Assembly (NCBI RefSeq): GCF_036226365.1
Contig: NZ_CP108462.1
Span: 8,414,001-8,478,000 of the forward strand
Origin: Streptomyces sp. NBC_01262
GTDB taxonomy: Bacteria > Actinomycetota > Actinomycetes > Streptomycetales > Streptomycetaceae
DNA: 64,000 bases
Direction of reading: 5' to 3'
Shown here: positions 47,769-56,571 of the stretch, in pieces
Layout: each line of letters opens with the position of its first letter
Position numbering within the stretch: the stretch's first letter is position 1
Notes under the pieces: generated by a model
Database searches by the model: none
The model's input: the letters and a program-made list of their open reading frames with translations, nothing else
Told to the model about the DNA's origin: nothing
Translations under genes and position numbers: made by a program

Positions 47769-47906
47769 ATGGAAGCAGAAGCAGAGAACAACGAGCCCCG
47801 GGGTTGCCTTTTCGCCCTGTCGCAGCCGCCGCTGATGCTGTTCCTGACCGTGATCGGCGGGCTCATCGGCATCGGGGCGCTGTGCGACATCCGGCCGTTC
47901 TTCTGA
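47769..47906 (+). CDS. Possible 45-residue membrane peptide
   Basis: MEAEAENNEPRGCLFALSQP followed by one membrane segment (LMLFLTVIGGLIGIGAL) and CDIRPFF. The composition differs from a shadow frame, and small proteins of this kind are common in Streptomyces, but the ribosome-binding site is weak. A start at 47700 is possible. The 200 bases before it hold a repeated ACTGAGATCATCC-like motif but no clear gene. Confidence 0.45.
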   Translation: MEAEAENNEPRGCLFALSQPPLMLFLTVIGGLIGIGALCDIRPFF

Positions 47907-47919
47907 GCTCCGGGCGGCC

Positions 47920-48483
47920 TCAGCTCGCCGTTTCCGCCTCGCGCCGCCGGGCCCGGTACGCCGCCACGTGGAGCCGGTTGCCGCAGGTGCGGCTGTCGCA
48001 GTAGCGGCGGGAGCGGTTGCGGGACAGGTCGACGAAGGCGCGGCGGCAGTCCGGTGCGTCGCAGCGTCGCAGGCGCTCGCGCTCGTCGCCGACGAGGAGG
48101 AAGGCGAGCGCCATGCCGCCGTCGGCGGCGAGGTGGTCGGCGAGGGAGGCGCCGGGGGCGAAGTAGTGGACGTGCCAGTCGTAGCCGTCGTGGTCGGTGA
48201 GCTGGGGGGTGGTGCCCGCCTCGGCGACCAGGGTGTTGATCAGTGCGGCGGCCTCGGGGGTGGTGGTGGCCGCGAAGACCTGGGCGAAGCGGTCGCGCAC
48301 CTCCCGTACCGCCTTCAGGTCCGGCTCGCAGAGCGGGCCGACCTCGCTGACGTCGTTGCGCTCGACGAAGTCCTGGAGCGCCAGGACGTCCGGCAGGCCC
48401 TCGTGGCCGTCGTACTCGGGGCCGGTGTTGATCAGATCCACGACGGAGTCGAGGGCGCACTTGGTGTCATGGTTGATCAGCAC
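47920..48483 (-). CDS. CGNR zinc-finger regulator
   Basis: 187 residues. The N-terminal part (1-130) is the ABATE ligand-binding-like domain seen in this family, with VVDLINT near the start. The C-terminal zinc finger has RRCDAPDCRRAF, DLSRNRSRRYCD and SRTCGNRLHVAAYRAR, the CGNR signature. It is a stress- or metabolite-linked transcription factor of unknown target. The GTG start follows GGGAG. Confidence 0.88.
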   Translation of the reverse strand: MLINHDTKCALDSVVDLINTGPEYDGHEGLPDVLALQDFVERNDVSEVGPLCEPDLKAVREVRDRFAQVFAATTTPEAAALINTLVAEAGTTPQLTDHDGYDWHVHYFAPGASLADHLAADGGMALAFLLVGDERERLRRCDAPDCRRAFVDLSRNRSRRYCDSRTCGNRLHVAAYRARRREAETAS

Positions 48484-48652
48484 GGAATCGCTCCCTGGCC
48501 GGAAAAGGCGGGCGTTCCGGTGACTTTAGCGCGAGAGCCGCTGCCTCGGAGGTGTGCTCCGGAACAGCGGCTCTCGCGCTTGTGCTCGTGCTCGGGCTCG
48601 TGTCCGCGCCGTACCCCCGAGATCAGTACGGCCCGGACGGGCGGGTGGAACC

Positions 48653-49066
48653 TCAGCTCTCCGCGAGGATGTGGGAGAGCTCCGTGTCCAGGTCGAAGTG
48701 ACGGTGCTCGGTGCCGGGTGGCACGGCGGCGTCGGTCCGCTTCAGGAACGACTCCAGGGCCCGCGCGGGGGCTTCGAGCAGGGCCTCCCCCTCGGGGGAG
48801 CTCAGGGCGATGCACACGACGCCCTGGCCGTGACTGCGGGACGGCCAGACTCGGACGTCTCCGGTGCCGGTGGGCCTGTGCAGCCCCTCGGCGAGCAGGT
48901 CGCGGGCGAATACCCATTCGACCGTTTCCTCGGCACCGGTGTGGAAGGTGGCGTGCACGGCATACGGATCGGCCGTGTCGTACCGCAGGCCCGCCGGGAC
49001 GGGCAGTGACGATTCGCTCGACACAACGAGGCGCAGGTGCAGCTCGCAGCTGACCGTGGTGTTCAT
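48653..49066 (-). CDS. ssgB: Sporulation-specific cell-division activator SsgB
   Basis: 137 residues of the SsgA-like family, found only in morphologically complex actinomycetes. SsgB marks the places where FtsZ rings assemble in aerial hyphae and recruits FtsZ to them. MNTTVSCELHLRLVVSSE, then YAVHATFHTG, EWVFARDLLAEGL and HFDLDTELSHILAES are characteristic and extremely conserved. A sigma-H-type promoter motif is found 60-85 bases upstream. Its presence identifies the host as Streptomyces or a very near relative. Confidence 0.97.
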   Translation of the reverse strand: MNTTVSCELHLRLVVSSESSLPVPAGLRYDTADPYAVHATFHTGAEETVEWVFARDLLAEGLHRPTGTGDVRVWPSRSHGQGVVCIALSSPEGEALLEAPARALESFLKRTDAAVPPGTEHRHFDLDTELSHILAES

Positions 49067-49125
49067 AAGCGCCAGGGCCTTTCGCTCAGTGTGCGCTCGG
49101 GGATTCGCACGTCGGCGAAATCGAC

Positions 49126-49151
49126 ATGCCACCAGCGGGGACGTTGTAAAC
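49126..49151 (-). promoter_or_regulatory. Sigma-H-type promoter of ssgB
   Basis: On the reverse strand GTTTAC is followed after 15 bases by GGCAT, matching the GTTT-N15-GGGTA/GGCAT pattern of SigB/SigH-type promoters that control sporulation genes. The expected start of transcription lies about 55 bases upstream of the ATG. Confidence 0.5.
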
Positions 49152-49256
49152 CCCTCTGACTGGTTTGTGAGGCTTCTGGTACCTCATCCGGCGGAGTTCC
49201 GATATCGCCCGGAAGGCCATTCCGGTGATCGTCGTGAGTCGGGTACGTTTGACCGT

Positions 49257-49700
49257 ATGACTGCGGAGAGTGACGAGCGCGAGGTGGCTGTGGGTAACGA
49301 TGAGGGCGAACCCGAGGGTGAGGGCTCCGGACGGCCCCTGGGTTCGAGGGCGCCGCACTTCATCAGGCGGTCGAGGGCGCTGCATCTGAGCTGGCAGGTC
49401 GTGGTGTTCCTGGTCGGCCTGGCGGTGGTGGCCCTCGGGGTGGTGCTGCTGCCGCTGCCGGGGCCGGGCTGGGTGGTGATCTTCGCCGGCATGGCGATCT
49501 GGGCGACCGAGTTCGTGTGGGCGCAGCTCGTGCTGCGCTGGACCCGGCGCAAGGTGACCGAGGCCGCGCAGCGGGCGCTGGACCCGGCGGTGCGGCGCCG
49601 GAACATCATCCTGACCACGGTCGGCCTGGTGATCATCGGGGTGCTGGCGGCGGTCTACCTGGAGCGCTACGGCTTCGTCATGCCGTGGAACGCGAACTGA
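49257..49700 (+). CDS. TIGR02611-type transmembrane protein
   Basis: 147 residues with a charged, Glu-rich head (about 40 residues), two central membrane segments around VVFLVGLAVVALGVVLL, the motif PGPGWVVIFAGMAIWATEF, and a last segment IILTTVGLVIIGVLAAVYL. The PGPGW motif is the mark of this actinobacterial family of unknown function. It is divergent from ssgB. GGGTAC lies 12 bases before its ATG. Confidence 0.82.
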   Translation: MTAESDEREVAVGNDEGEPEGEGSGRPLGSRAPHFIRRSRALHLSWQVVVFLVGLAVVALGVVLLPLPGPGWVVIFAGMAIWATEFVWAQLVLRWTRRKVTEAAQRALDPAVRRRNIILTTVGLVIIGVLAAVYLERYGFVMPWNAN

Positions 49701-49763
49701 CTCCGCAGGTGACCGGGGTGGTCGGGGCGGCCGCTGAGGTGCGGTAATGTTGTGCGCGCACCG

Positions 49764-49835
49764 GGGCGATTAGCTCAGCGGGAGAGCACTTCGTTCACAC
49801 CGAAGGGGTCACTGGTTCGATCCCAGTATCGCCCA
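49764..49835 (+). tRNA. tRNA-Val (anticodon CAC), copy 1
   Basis: 72 nt: acceptor stem GGGCGAT/ATCGCCC with discriminator A, anticodon loop TTCACAC between CTTCG and CGAAG. It reads GTG codons. Identical in sequence to the copy at 61051. Confidence 0.95.
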
Positions 49836-49842
49836 CCCCGGT

Positions 49843-49881
49843 CCGAGGGCCCGGAAGCCGAGAAGGCTTCCGGGCCCTCGG
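49843..49881 (+). terminator. Strong terminator after tRNA-Val copy 1
   Basis: A perfect 17-bp stem (CCGAGGGCCCGGAAGCC and its complement) around the loop GAGAA. Confidence 0.8.
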
Positions 49882-49946
49882 CATGTCCGGCCTGCGAGCC
49901 ATCCTGTGCCGTTGTCATGTGCCTGCAAATTCCTGTGTGAGAACCA

Positions 49947-50006
49947 TTGACGTCCTGTGAGCCGCTCTTTAACGTTTCACGGCAAGCGCTTGCCTTAAAC
50001 GTTTCA
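49947..50006 (+). promoter_or_regulatory. Promoter and LacI-type operators of the sugar-uptake operon
   Basis: TTGACG at 49947 and TAACGT at 49970 are spaced by 17 bases, a good vegetative promoter. The perfect 14-base palindrome GGCAAGCGCTTGCC (49981-49994) follows directly, and AACGTT-centred half sites lie at 49971 and 49997 (TTAAACGTTTCAA). CG-centred palindromes of this type are LacI-family targets; the operon ends with its own LacI gene. Confidence 0.7.
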
Positions 50007-50027
50007 ACTGCCCGAAGGGGGCGTGTC

Positions 50028-51308
50028 GTGAACGTTCGACGGAGTGTGCGCGCACTGAGAACGGTGGGGGCCGCAGTCGTCGCTCTCGGGTTGCTGGCGG
50101 TCGGCTGCGGCGGCGGCAGCGGGGGCTCGGCGGACGGGAAGGTGACGATCCGTTACTCATGGTGGGGCGCCGCGGACCGGGCCGAGCTGATCAAGAAGAC
50201 GATCACCCTCTTCGAGAAGAAGCATCCGAACATCACGGTCAAGACGGACTTCCAGGAATACGGTGATTTCTGGACGAAGTTCAACACGCAGGCGGCCGGC
50301 GGAAATGCGCCGGACGTCTTCCAGAACTCCGTCGCATTCTTGCGTAAGTACGGTGAAAAGAATCTTCTGCTGGATCTCAACTCGCAGGTCAAGGCCGGGA
50401 ATCTGAGCCTTGAGGACTTCCGGGCGGGCCTGGAGAAGGCCGGCGACATCGACGGCAAGCTGCTCGGCGTGCCCGTCGGCGGCAACACCTTCGCCCTGGT
50501 CTACAACCCCGCCGAGTTCAAGAAGGTGGGCGTCACGCCCAGGCTCGGCTGGACCTGGGACGAGTACAACACCGCCGTCAAGAAGATCAGCGAGGCCAAG
50601 GACGGCCTCTACGGCGCCAGCGACAACGGCGGCGTGATGTATCTGTACGACCTCTATCTGCGCCAGCACGGCAAGGCCTTCTTCACCGCCGACAAGACGC
50701 TCGGCTTCACCGAGGACGACCTCAGGCAGTGGTGGGGCGACCACCTCGCCGCCAACAAGGCCGGCGACCTGGTCCCGGCGAAGAAGAGCGAGCAGGTCAA
50801 GCCCAAGTCCTCGGTCAGCGCCGACCTGTCGGCGTCGGAGTTCACCTGGGACAACTTCCTGGTCCGCTACGGAGCGGAGACCAAGACCGCGCTGGCGCTG
50901 GCGCCCATCCCGACCACCGACGGGAAGAAGACCGGGCAGTACATCTCCTCGCTGATGCTGAGCGGCTCGGCCCGCACCAAGCACCCCAAGGAGGTCGCCC
51001 AGTTCATCGACTTCATGACCCACGACCCCGGGGTCGGCAAGATCATGGGCTACAACCGCGGTGTCCTGCCGACCAACGCGCAGTTCGACGCGTACACCCC
51101 CACCGGGGTGGACGCCCAGGTCGCCGCGTACGAGAAGGAGGTCGCCGCCGCCGGGGTCATCGAGCCGATCACCCCGCACCCGGCGGGCGCCGATGTCTGC
51201 GAGGCGTCGCTGCTGCGGATCTACGGCGAGATCGCGCAGGGCACCACCTCGGTGGACAAGGGCGTGAGCACCTTCTTCAGCGAGGCGAAGACCGCGCTCG
51301 GGTCCTGA
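50028..51308 (+). CDS. Sugar ABC-transporter binding lipoprotein
   Basis: 426 residues with a lipoprotein signal whose lipobox reads LLAVGC (Cys about residue 27). The family 1 extracellular binding fold follows (VTIRYSWWGAADRAELIKK, NAPDVFQNSVAFLRKYGEK, SLMLSGSARTKHPKEV). The GTG follows GAAGGGGG. It precedes two permeases, a YesL-like protein and a YetA-like enzyme, paralleling the rhamnogalacturonan uptake system of Bacillus, so it likely binds pectin-derived oligosaccharides. Confidence 0.9.
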   Translation: MNVRRSVRALRTVGAAVVALGLLAVGCGGGSGGSADGKVTIRYSWWGAADRAELIKKTITLFEKKHPNITVKTDFQEYGDFWTKFNTQAAGGNAPDVFQNSVAFLRKYGEKNLLLDLNSQVKAGNLSLEDFRAGLEKAGDIDGKLLGVPVGGNTFALVYNPAEFKKVGVTPRLGWTWDEYNTAVKKISEAKDGLYGASDNGGVMYLYDLYLRQHGKAFFTADKTLGFTEDDLRQWWGDHLAANKAGDLVPAKKSEQVKPKSSVSADLSASEFTWDNFLVRYGAETKTALALAPIPTTDGKKTGQYISSLMLSGSARTKHPKEVAQFIDFMTHDPGVGKIMGYNRGVLPTNAQFDAYTPTGVDAQVAAYEKEVAAAGVIEPITPHPAGADVCEASLLRIYGEIAQGTTSVDKGVSTFFSEAKTALGS

Positions 51309-51335
51309 CTGACGGTCCATCCTGAGGGGATCCCC

Positions 51336-52334
51336 GTGTCACACACCCAGACGCCCGCTCGCGCCGTCGCCCCGCGCGATGCCGCGCCCGGCCGCCCCGC
51401 CGCCACCGCGCGGCGGCGGGGCAGCGGCCGGGAAACCCTGGCCGGCTACCTGTTCCTGACCCCGTGGTGCATCGGGATCCTGCTGCTGACGCTGGGTCCG
51501 ATGCTGGTCTCGCTCTACCTGTCCTTCACCTCGTACAACCTCTTCGACTCCCCGAAGTGGGTCGGGCTGCGGAACTTCCAGGACATGTTCGCCGACGAAC
51601 GCTGGTGGAAGTCGGTGCGGGTGACCTCGGTCTTCGTACTGGTCGCCACCCCGCTCAAGCTGGCCGTGGCGCTCGGCGTCGCCCTGCTGCTGGTCAGACC
51701 CCGCAAGGGGCAGGCCTTCTACCGCTCGGCGTTCTACGCCCCCTCGCTGATCGGGGCCAGCGTCAGCGTAGGCATCGTCTGGCGGGCGCTGTTCAGCCAG
51801 GACGCGGTGGTGGACCAGGCGGGCAGGCTGTTCGGCCTGCACACCGACGGCTGGATCGGCGACCCGGACTGGTCGATGCCGACTCTGGTCGCCCTGTCCG
51901 TATGGCAGTTCGGCGCGCCGATGGTGATCTTCCTGGCCGGGCTGAAACAGGTGCCGCGCGAGCTGTACGAGGCGGCGGAAGTGGACGGCGCCAGCGCCTG
52001 GCGGCGGTTCTGTTCCATCACGCTGCCGATGATCTCGCCGGTGCTCTTCTTCAATCTCCTCCTGGAGATCATCCACTCCTTCCAGGTCTTCACCTCCGCC
52101 CTGGTCATCGCCGGCCCCGGCGGCGGCCAGGCGGGCGGTCCGGGCGGCTCGCTGCTCGTCTACACCTGGTACCTCTACGACCAGGGCTTCCAGCAGCTCA
52201 GGATGGGCTACGCCTCCGCCATGGCCTGGATGCTGCTGCTCGGCATCGCCCTGGTGACCGCCGTACTGTTCCGCACCCAGAAGCTGTGGGTGCACTACGA
52301 GGAAGACGCAGCAGAGGGGACGGGGGTCCGATGA
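51336..52334 (+). CDS. Sugar ABC-transporter permease 1
   Basis: 332 residues, about six membrane segments starting near residue 38 (YLFLTPWCIGILLLTLGPML). The EAA loop for ATPase contact is ELYEAAEVDGASAWRRF. The family is the LacF/UgpA/YesP type. It overlaps the second permease by four bases. No ATPase gene is in the operon; a shared ATPase (MsiK in Streptomyces) is presumably used. Confidence 0.92.
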   Translation: MSHTQTPARAVAPRDAAPGRPAATARRRGSGRETLAGYLFLTPWCIGILLLTLGPMLVSLYLSFTSYNLFDSPKWVGLRNFQDMFADERWWKSVRVTSVFVLVATPLKLAVALGVALLLVRPRKGQAFYRSAFYAPSLIGASVSVGIVWRALFSQDAVVDQAGRLFGLHTDGWIGDPDWSMPTLVALSVWQFGAPMVIFLAGLKQVPRELYEAAEVDGASAWRRFCSITLPMISPVLFFNLLLEIIHSFQVFTSALVIAGPGGGQAGGPGGSLLVYTWYLYDQGFQQLRMGYASAMAWMLLLGIALVTAVLFRTQKLWVHYEEDAAEGTGVR

Positions 52335-53191
52335 CCACCACGCTCACCGCTTCCGGCCGCCGCAACGCGCGCTCCGTCGCCTGGCACCTCGGGGCGCTGG
52401 CCCTGCTGGCCGTGGTCCTCTACCCGGTGGTCTGGGTCATCGGCGCCTCGCTCAAGCCCGGCGACCAGATCATCGGCAGCCTGCAACTGCTGCCCGGCCA
52501 CCCGATCGCCGCGAACTACCGGCGGCTCACCGAGGGCATCGCCGACATCCCGATCTACTCGTTCTTCGTGAACTCGCTCTTCGTGGCGCTGGGTTCGGTG
52601 ATCGGGGTGCTCTTCTCCTGCTCCCTGGCGGCGTACGCGTTCGCGCGGATCCGGTTCGCGGGGCGGAATCTGCTGTTCACGCTGATGATCGGCACGCTGC
52701 TGCTGCCGTACCACGTACTGATCATTCCGCAGTACGTGCTGTTCCAGAAGCTGGGGCTGATCAACACCTATGTGCCCCTGTTGCTCGGCAAGTACCTGGC
52801 GGTGGACGCCTTCTTCGTCTTCCTGATGGTGCAGTTCATGCGGAACCTGCCGAGGGAACTGGACGAGGCGGCGCGCCTCGACGGCTGCGGGCATCTGCGG
52901 ATCTACTGGAGCATCGTGCTGCCGCTGTGCCGGCCGGCGCTGATCACCAGTGCGATCTTCACCTTCATCTGGTCGTGGAACGACTTCCTCGGGCCGCTGC
53001 TCTATCTCAACGAGCCGGAGAAATACACCGTCTCGCTGGGCCTGAAGATGTTCATCGACCAGGACAGCATCGCCGACTACGGCGGCATGGTGGCCATGTC
53101 GCTGGCCGCGCTGGTGCCGGTGCTGCTGTTCTTCCTCGCCTTCCAGCGCTATCTGGTCGAGGGCGCGGCGACCTCCGGGCTGAAGGGCTGA
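52331..53191 (+). CDS. Sugar ABC-transporter permease 2
   Basis: 286 residues with six membrane segments. The EAA loop reads ELDEAARLDGCGHLRIYWS and the C-terminal half contains FTFIWSWNDFLGPLLYL, typical of the LacG/UgpE/YesQ type. It is the partner of the preceding permease, with which it overlaps. Confidence 0.92.
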   Translation: MTTTLTASGRRNARSVAWHLGALALLAVVLYPVVWVIGASLKPGDQIIGSLQLLPGHPIAANYRRLTEGIADIPIYSFFVNSLFVALGSVIGVLFSCSLAAYAFARIRFAGRNLLFTLMIGTLLLPYHVLIIPQYVLFQKLGLINTYVPLLLGKYLAVDAFFVFLMVQFMRNLPRELDEAARLDGCGHLRIYWSIVLPLCRPALITSAIFTFIWSWNDFLGPLLYLNEPEKYTVSLGLKMFIDQDSIADYGGMVAMSLAALVPVLLFFLAFQRYLVEGAATSGLKG

Positions 53192-53195
53192 GCCG

Positions 53196-53762
53196 GTGTC
53201 GGTGAGGCAGCGGGTTGTGGGGCAGAGGTACGCGCGCTTCGCGCTCTTCGCCGAGTGCATGCTCACCGGGGCGTGGCTGGTGGTCGCCGCGCTGCCAGTG
53301 GTGACGCTGCTGCCCGCGTTCGCCGCCGCGTGCGGCCATCTGCGGCGGTACCTGGACGGCGAGCGGGCCGGTTGGCGGGAGTTCGCCGCCGGGGTGGTGG
53401 CCGCGACCCGGAGCGGGTGGCGCTGGTCGCTGGCCTGGTGGGCCGGGCTCGGGCTGCTGGCCTTCGACTGGGCGGTGGCGGGGTCCGGACTGCTCCCGGG
53501 CGGGCGGGTGATGGCCGGCCTCAGCGTGGTGGGCGCTCTGGCACTGGTCGTCGTGGGGCTCCGTACGGCGGCCTGCTGGCCGCAGGGCCCGGCGGCGGTC
53601 GCCAGGCGGGCGGTGGCCTCGGACCCGGGGGGCTCGATGCTGCTGCTCGGCGGGCTGGCGGTGGTCGCGGTGGCGGGCTGGATGCTGCTGCCGCTGGCGG
53701 TGCCGGCGCTCGGTTGTCTGGCGGGGGCCGCGGTGGCGGTGGAACGGCGTATCGGCGGCTGA
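53196..53762 (+). CDS. YesL-like (DUF624) membrane protein
   Basis: 188 residues with about five membrane segments and the head pattern of YesL proteins (AECMLTGAWLVVAALPVVTLLP). YesL-type genes are regularly found beside oligosaccharide ABC transporters, but their role is unproven. It starts four bases after the second permease stop. Confidence 0.8.
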   Translation: MSVRQRVVGQRYARFALFAECMLTGAWLVVAALPVVTLLPAFAAACGHLRRYLDGERAGWREFAAGVVAATRSGWRWSLAWWAGLGLLAFDWAVAGSGLLPGGRVMAGLSVVGALALVVVGLRTAACWPQGPAAVARRAVASDPGGSMLLLGGLAVVAVAGWMLLPLAVPALGCLAGAAVAVERRIGG

Positions 53763-53826
53763 GGAGCCGCTCAGTGCATGTCATGCACCTGACCTATCTC
53801 TCACGCAGTCAAGGAAGGGAAGAACC

Positions 53827-56571
53827 ATGTCCCCGATTCCCAGGCGCACCGTGATCAAGGCGGCCGCGATCGCCGGAGCCGCCGCCCAGTTCAGCTGGGC
53901 GCTCGGCGCCAACGCGCCCACCGCGACGGCCGCCGACGACACCCCCGCCGAAGTGGTCTGGCTGGAGGACGGCGGCCTCGGCCAGGCACCCGGCAGCACC
54001 TTCGGCGTCCCGTGGCCCAAGGGCCGGTACGCTGCCGAGACCGCGTTCGCGCTCGCCGCGCAGGACGGCACGGACATCCCCGTACAGACCTGGCCCACCG
54101 CCTACTGGCCCGACGGGACGCTGAAATGGACCGCGCACGCGGTCGGTCCGGACGCCGGGCCGGCGGCGAAGTACACCCTCACGCCCGGGACAGCGGCGGC
54201 GGCGCCCGCCGAGCCGGTCACCGTGGACCGCGCGGGCGGGACCATCGACGTGGACACCGGAGTGGTGGTCACCAGGATCGGCAAGAGCGGCAGCACCCTC
54301 ATCAAGTCCGTGGTCCGCGACGGCACCGAGATCGCCAAGGACGGCAGGCTCGTCCTCATCCGGCAGCCCGAGATCAGCGAGGGCGACCAGGGCGGCGACA
54401 AGTGGGAGCGCTTCGAGAGCGTCATCGGCGAGGTGGCGGTCGAGCAGGACGGCCCGGTCCGAGCCGTCGTCCGCATCGACGGCAAGCACCGCAAGGGCAG
54501 CCGCCAGTGGCTCCCCTTCTCCATCCGGCTGTACTTCTACGCGGGCGCGGACTCCTTCCGCATGGTGCACACCATCACCTACGACGGCACCCAGGAACCC
54601 GGCCGGAACTCCGGGGACTTCATCCGTGGCCTCGGCGTCCGCTTCACCGTCCCCATGCGCGACGCCGCGTACGACCGCCATGTCCGCCTCGCGGGCGAGG
54701 CGATCGGCGGGAAGACCGGCTTCCTCACCGAGGCCGTGCAGGGCATCACGGGACTGCGCCGCGACCCCGGCGCCACCGTCCGCGCCGCCCAGGTCGCGGG
54801 CGAGAAACTGGCCGACCCGGCCACCTGGGACCAACGGGTCACCACCCGGCTCCAGTACATCCCCCAGTGGGGCGACTACACCCTCAGCCAGCTCTCCGCC
54901 GACGGCTTCACCCTGCGCAAGCGCACCACCCCCGGCCACGGCTGGATCGGCGCCGGAGGCGGCGGCCGCGCCACCGGCTTCGGCTACGTCGGCGGGGCGA
55001 GCGGCGGCCTGTCCTTCGGCCTGCGCGACTTCTGGCAGAAGCACCCGGCCCAGCTCGACATCCGCGACGCCCACACCGACGAGGCCGAGGTCACCCTCTG
55101 GCTCTGGTCGCCCGAGGCCCAGCCCATGGATCTGCGCTTCTACCACGACGGCATGGGCCAGGACACGTACGCCGAACAGCTCGAAGGCCTCAACATCACC
55201 TACGAGGACTACGAGCCCGAATTCGGCACCCCCTACGGCATCGCCCGCACCAGCGAGCTGTACTTCTGGGCCAACGCCGCCACCCCCGCCGCCGCCGTGC
55301 TCGCCGAACAGGCCGCCGCAGTCCGCACCCCGGCCCAACTGGCCGCAGCGCCCGCCGTGCTGCACCGCGCCGGGGTCTTCGGCGGCCTCTTCGCCCCCGT
55401 CGACCGCTCCACCGCCGCGAAGGCGGCCATCGAGGACCACCTCGACTTCCTCTTCACGTACTACAAGGACCAGGTCGAACAGCGCCGCTGGTACGGCTTC
55501 TGGGACTACGGCGACATCATGCACACCTACGACCCGTCCCGGCACCAGTGGTGCTACGACGTCGGCGGCTACGCCTGGGACAACTCCGAGCTCTCGCCCG
55601 ACCTCTGGCTCTGGTACGCCTACCTGCGCTCCGGCCGCGCCGACATCTTCCGCTTCGCCGAGGCCATGACCCGCCACACGGGCGAGGTCGACGTCTACCA
55701 CCTCGGCCAGTGGGCGGGCCTGGGCACCCGGCACGGCGTCCAGCACTACGCGGACAGCGCCAAGCAGCAGCGCATCAGCAACACCACCTACCGCCGCTAC
55801 TACTACTTCCTGACGGCGGACGAGCGGGTCGGCGACCTGATGCACGCCAACGTCGACTCCGACGAGACCTTCCTCGTCCTCGACCCCATCCGCAAGATCC
55901 GCACCGAGCCCTACACCCCCGACCGCCACGCCCTCTCCATCGGCTTCGGCACCGACTGGTCCGGCCTCGCCTCCGCCTGGCTCACCGAATGGGAACGGGG
56001 CGGGCCCAAGGCCGAGAAGGCCAAAGCCCGCCTGCTGGGCACCATGGAGACCATCGCCGCCCAGCCCAACGGCTTCGTCCAGGGCAGCGGCCTCTACGAC
56101 CTCGACACCGGCCGCTTCGCGATCGCGACCACGCCCGTGGTCGGCGTCTCCCACCTCTCCGCGGTCTTCGGCCTCGTCGAGATCTGCGCCGAGGTCATCG
56201 ACCTGGTCGAAGTCGACGGCTTCAAGTCCGCCTGGCTCGACTACTGCCGCTACTTCAACGCCACCAAGACCCAGCAGGCCGCCCGCTACGGCTCCAACTT
56301 CGGCACCCTGCTGCTCTTCCAGGGCCACGCGCGGCTCGACGCGTACGCCGCCGTGCAGACCGGGGACGACACGCTGGCGGCCCGCGCCTGGAGCAAGTTC
56401 TACAACAGCGACGGCTACGTCGAGACCGCCACCAGTTGGAAGACCACCGCTCTGACGGGCCCGGACGTGCTCGTCCCCGGCGGCGAGGCGGCCTGGGTCT
56501 CCACCAACAGCACCGCCCAGTACGGCCTGGCGGCGATCCAGAACCTCGCGCTCGTCGGCGACAAGATGTGA
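53827..56571 (+). CDS. Secreted YetA-like / exo-rhamnogalacturonan lyase-family enzyme
   Basis: 914 residues with a Tat signal (PRRTVIKAAAIAGAAAQFSW). The remainder matches the large multi-domain YetA/PcRGLX type (PL26-like): an N-terminal beta domain (VVWLEDGGLG, FGVPWPKG), a middle beta region (RMVHTITYDGTQEPG) and an (alpha/alpha) C-terminal region (WYGFWDYGDIMHTYDP, DVGGYAWDNSELSPDLWLWY). Family members cut rhamnogalacturonan from pectin. The transporter and YesL neighbours support pectin breakdown. I have not identified the catalytic residues with certainty. Confidence 0.8.
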   Translation: MSPIPRRTVIKAAAIAGAAAQFSWALGANAPTATAADDTPAEVVWLEDGGLGQAPGSTFGVPWPKGRYAAETAFALAAQDGTDIPVQTWPTAYWPDGTLKWTAHAVGPDAGPAAKYTLTPGTAAAAPAEPVTVDRAGGTIDVDTGVVVTRIGKSGSTLIKSVVRDGTEIAKDGRLVLIRQPEISEGDQGGDKWERFESVIGEVAVEQDGPVRAVVRIDGKHRKGSRQWLPFSIRLYFYAGADSFRMVHTITYDGTQEPGRNSGDFIRGLGVRFTVPMRDAAYDRHVRLAGEAIGGKTGFLTEAVQGITGLRRDPGATVRAAQVAGEKLADPATWDQRVTTRLQYIPQWGDYTLSQLSADGFTLRKRTTPGHGWIGAGGGGRATGFGYVGGASGGLSFGLRDFWQKHPAQLDIRDAHTDEAEVTLWLWSPEAQPMDLRFYHDGMGQDTYAEQLEGLNITYEDYEPEFGTPYGIARTSELYFWANAATPAAAVLAEQAAAVRTPAQLAAAPAVLHRAGVFGGLFAPVDRSTAAKAAIEDHLDFLFTYYKDQVEQRRWYGFWDYGDIMHTYDPSRHQWCYDVGGYAWDNSELSPDLWLWYAYLRSGRADIFRFAEAMTRHTGEVDVYHLGQWAGLGTRHGVQHYADSAKQQRISNTTYRRYYYFLTADERVGDLMHANVDSDETFLVLDPIRKIRTEPYTPDRHALSIGFGTDWSGLASAWLTEWERGGPKAEKAKARLLGTMETIAAQPNGFVQGSGLYDLDTGRFAIATTPVVGVSHLSAVFGLVEICAEVIDLVEVDGFKSAWLDYCRYFNATKTQQAARYGSNFGTLLLFQGHARLDAYAAVQTGDDTLAARAWSKFYNSDGYVETATSWKTTALTGPDVLVPGGEAAWVSTNSTAQYGLAAIQNLALVGDKM

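Noticed and set aside
49752-49940. ORF with RLAQRESTSFTPKGSLVRSQ
   Set aside because: It reads through tRNA-Val and its terminator in a spurious frame, and a similar frame reappears at the tRNA at 61051.
53809-56328. 839-residue ORF antisense to the YetA-like gene
   Set aside because: It has Gly/Val/Asp-rich, domain-free composition typical of GC-rich reverse frames; the forward frame has a signal peptide and clear domains.
54012-56567. Extension of the lacI frame back through the YetA-like gene
   Set aside because: The translation is Arg/Pro-rich noise until 56568, where the helix-turn-helix begins.
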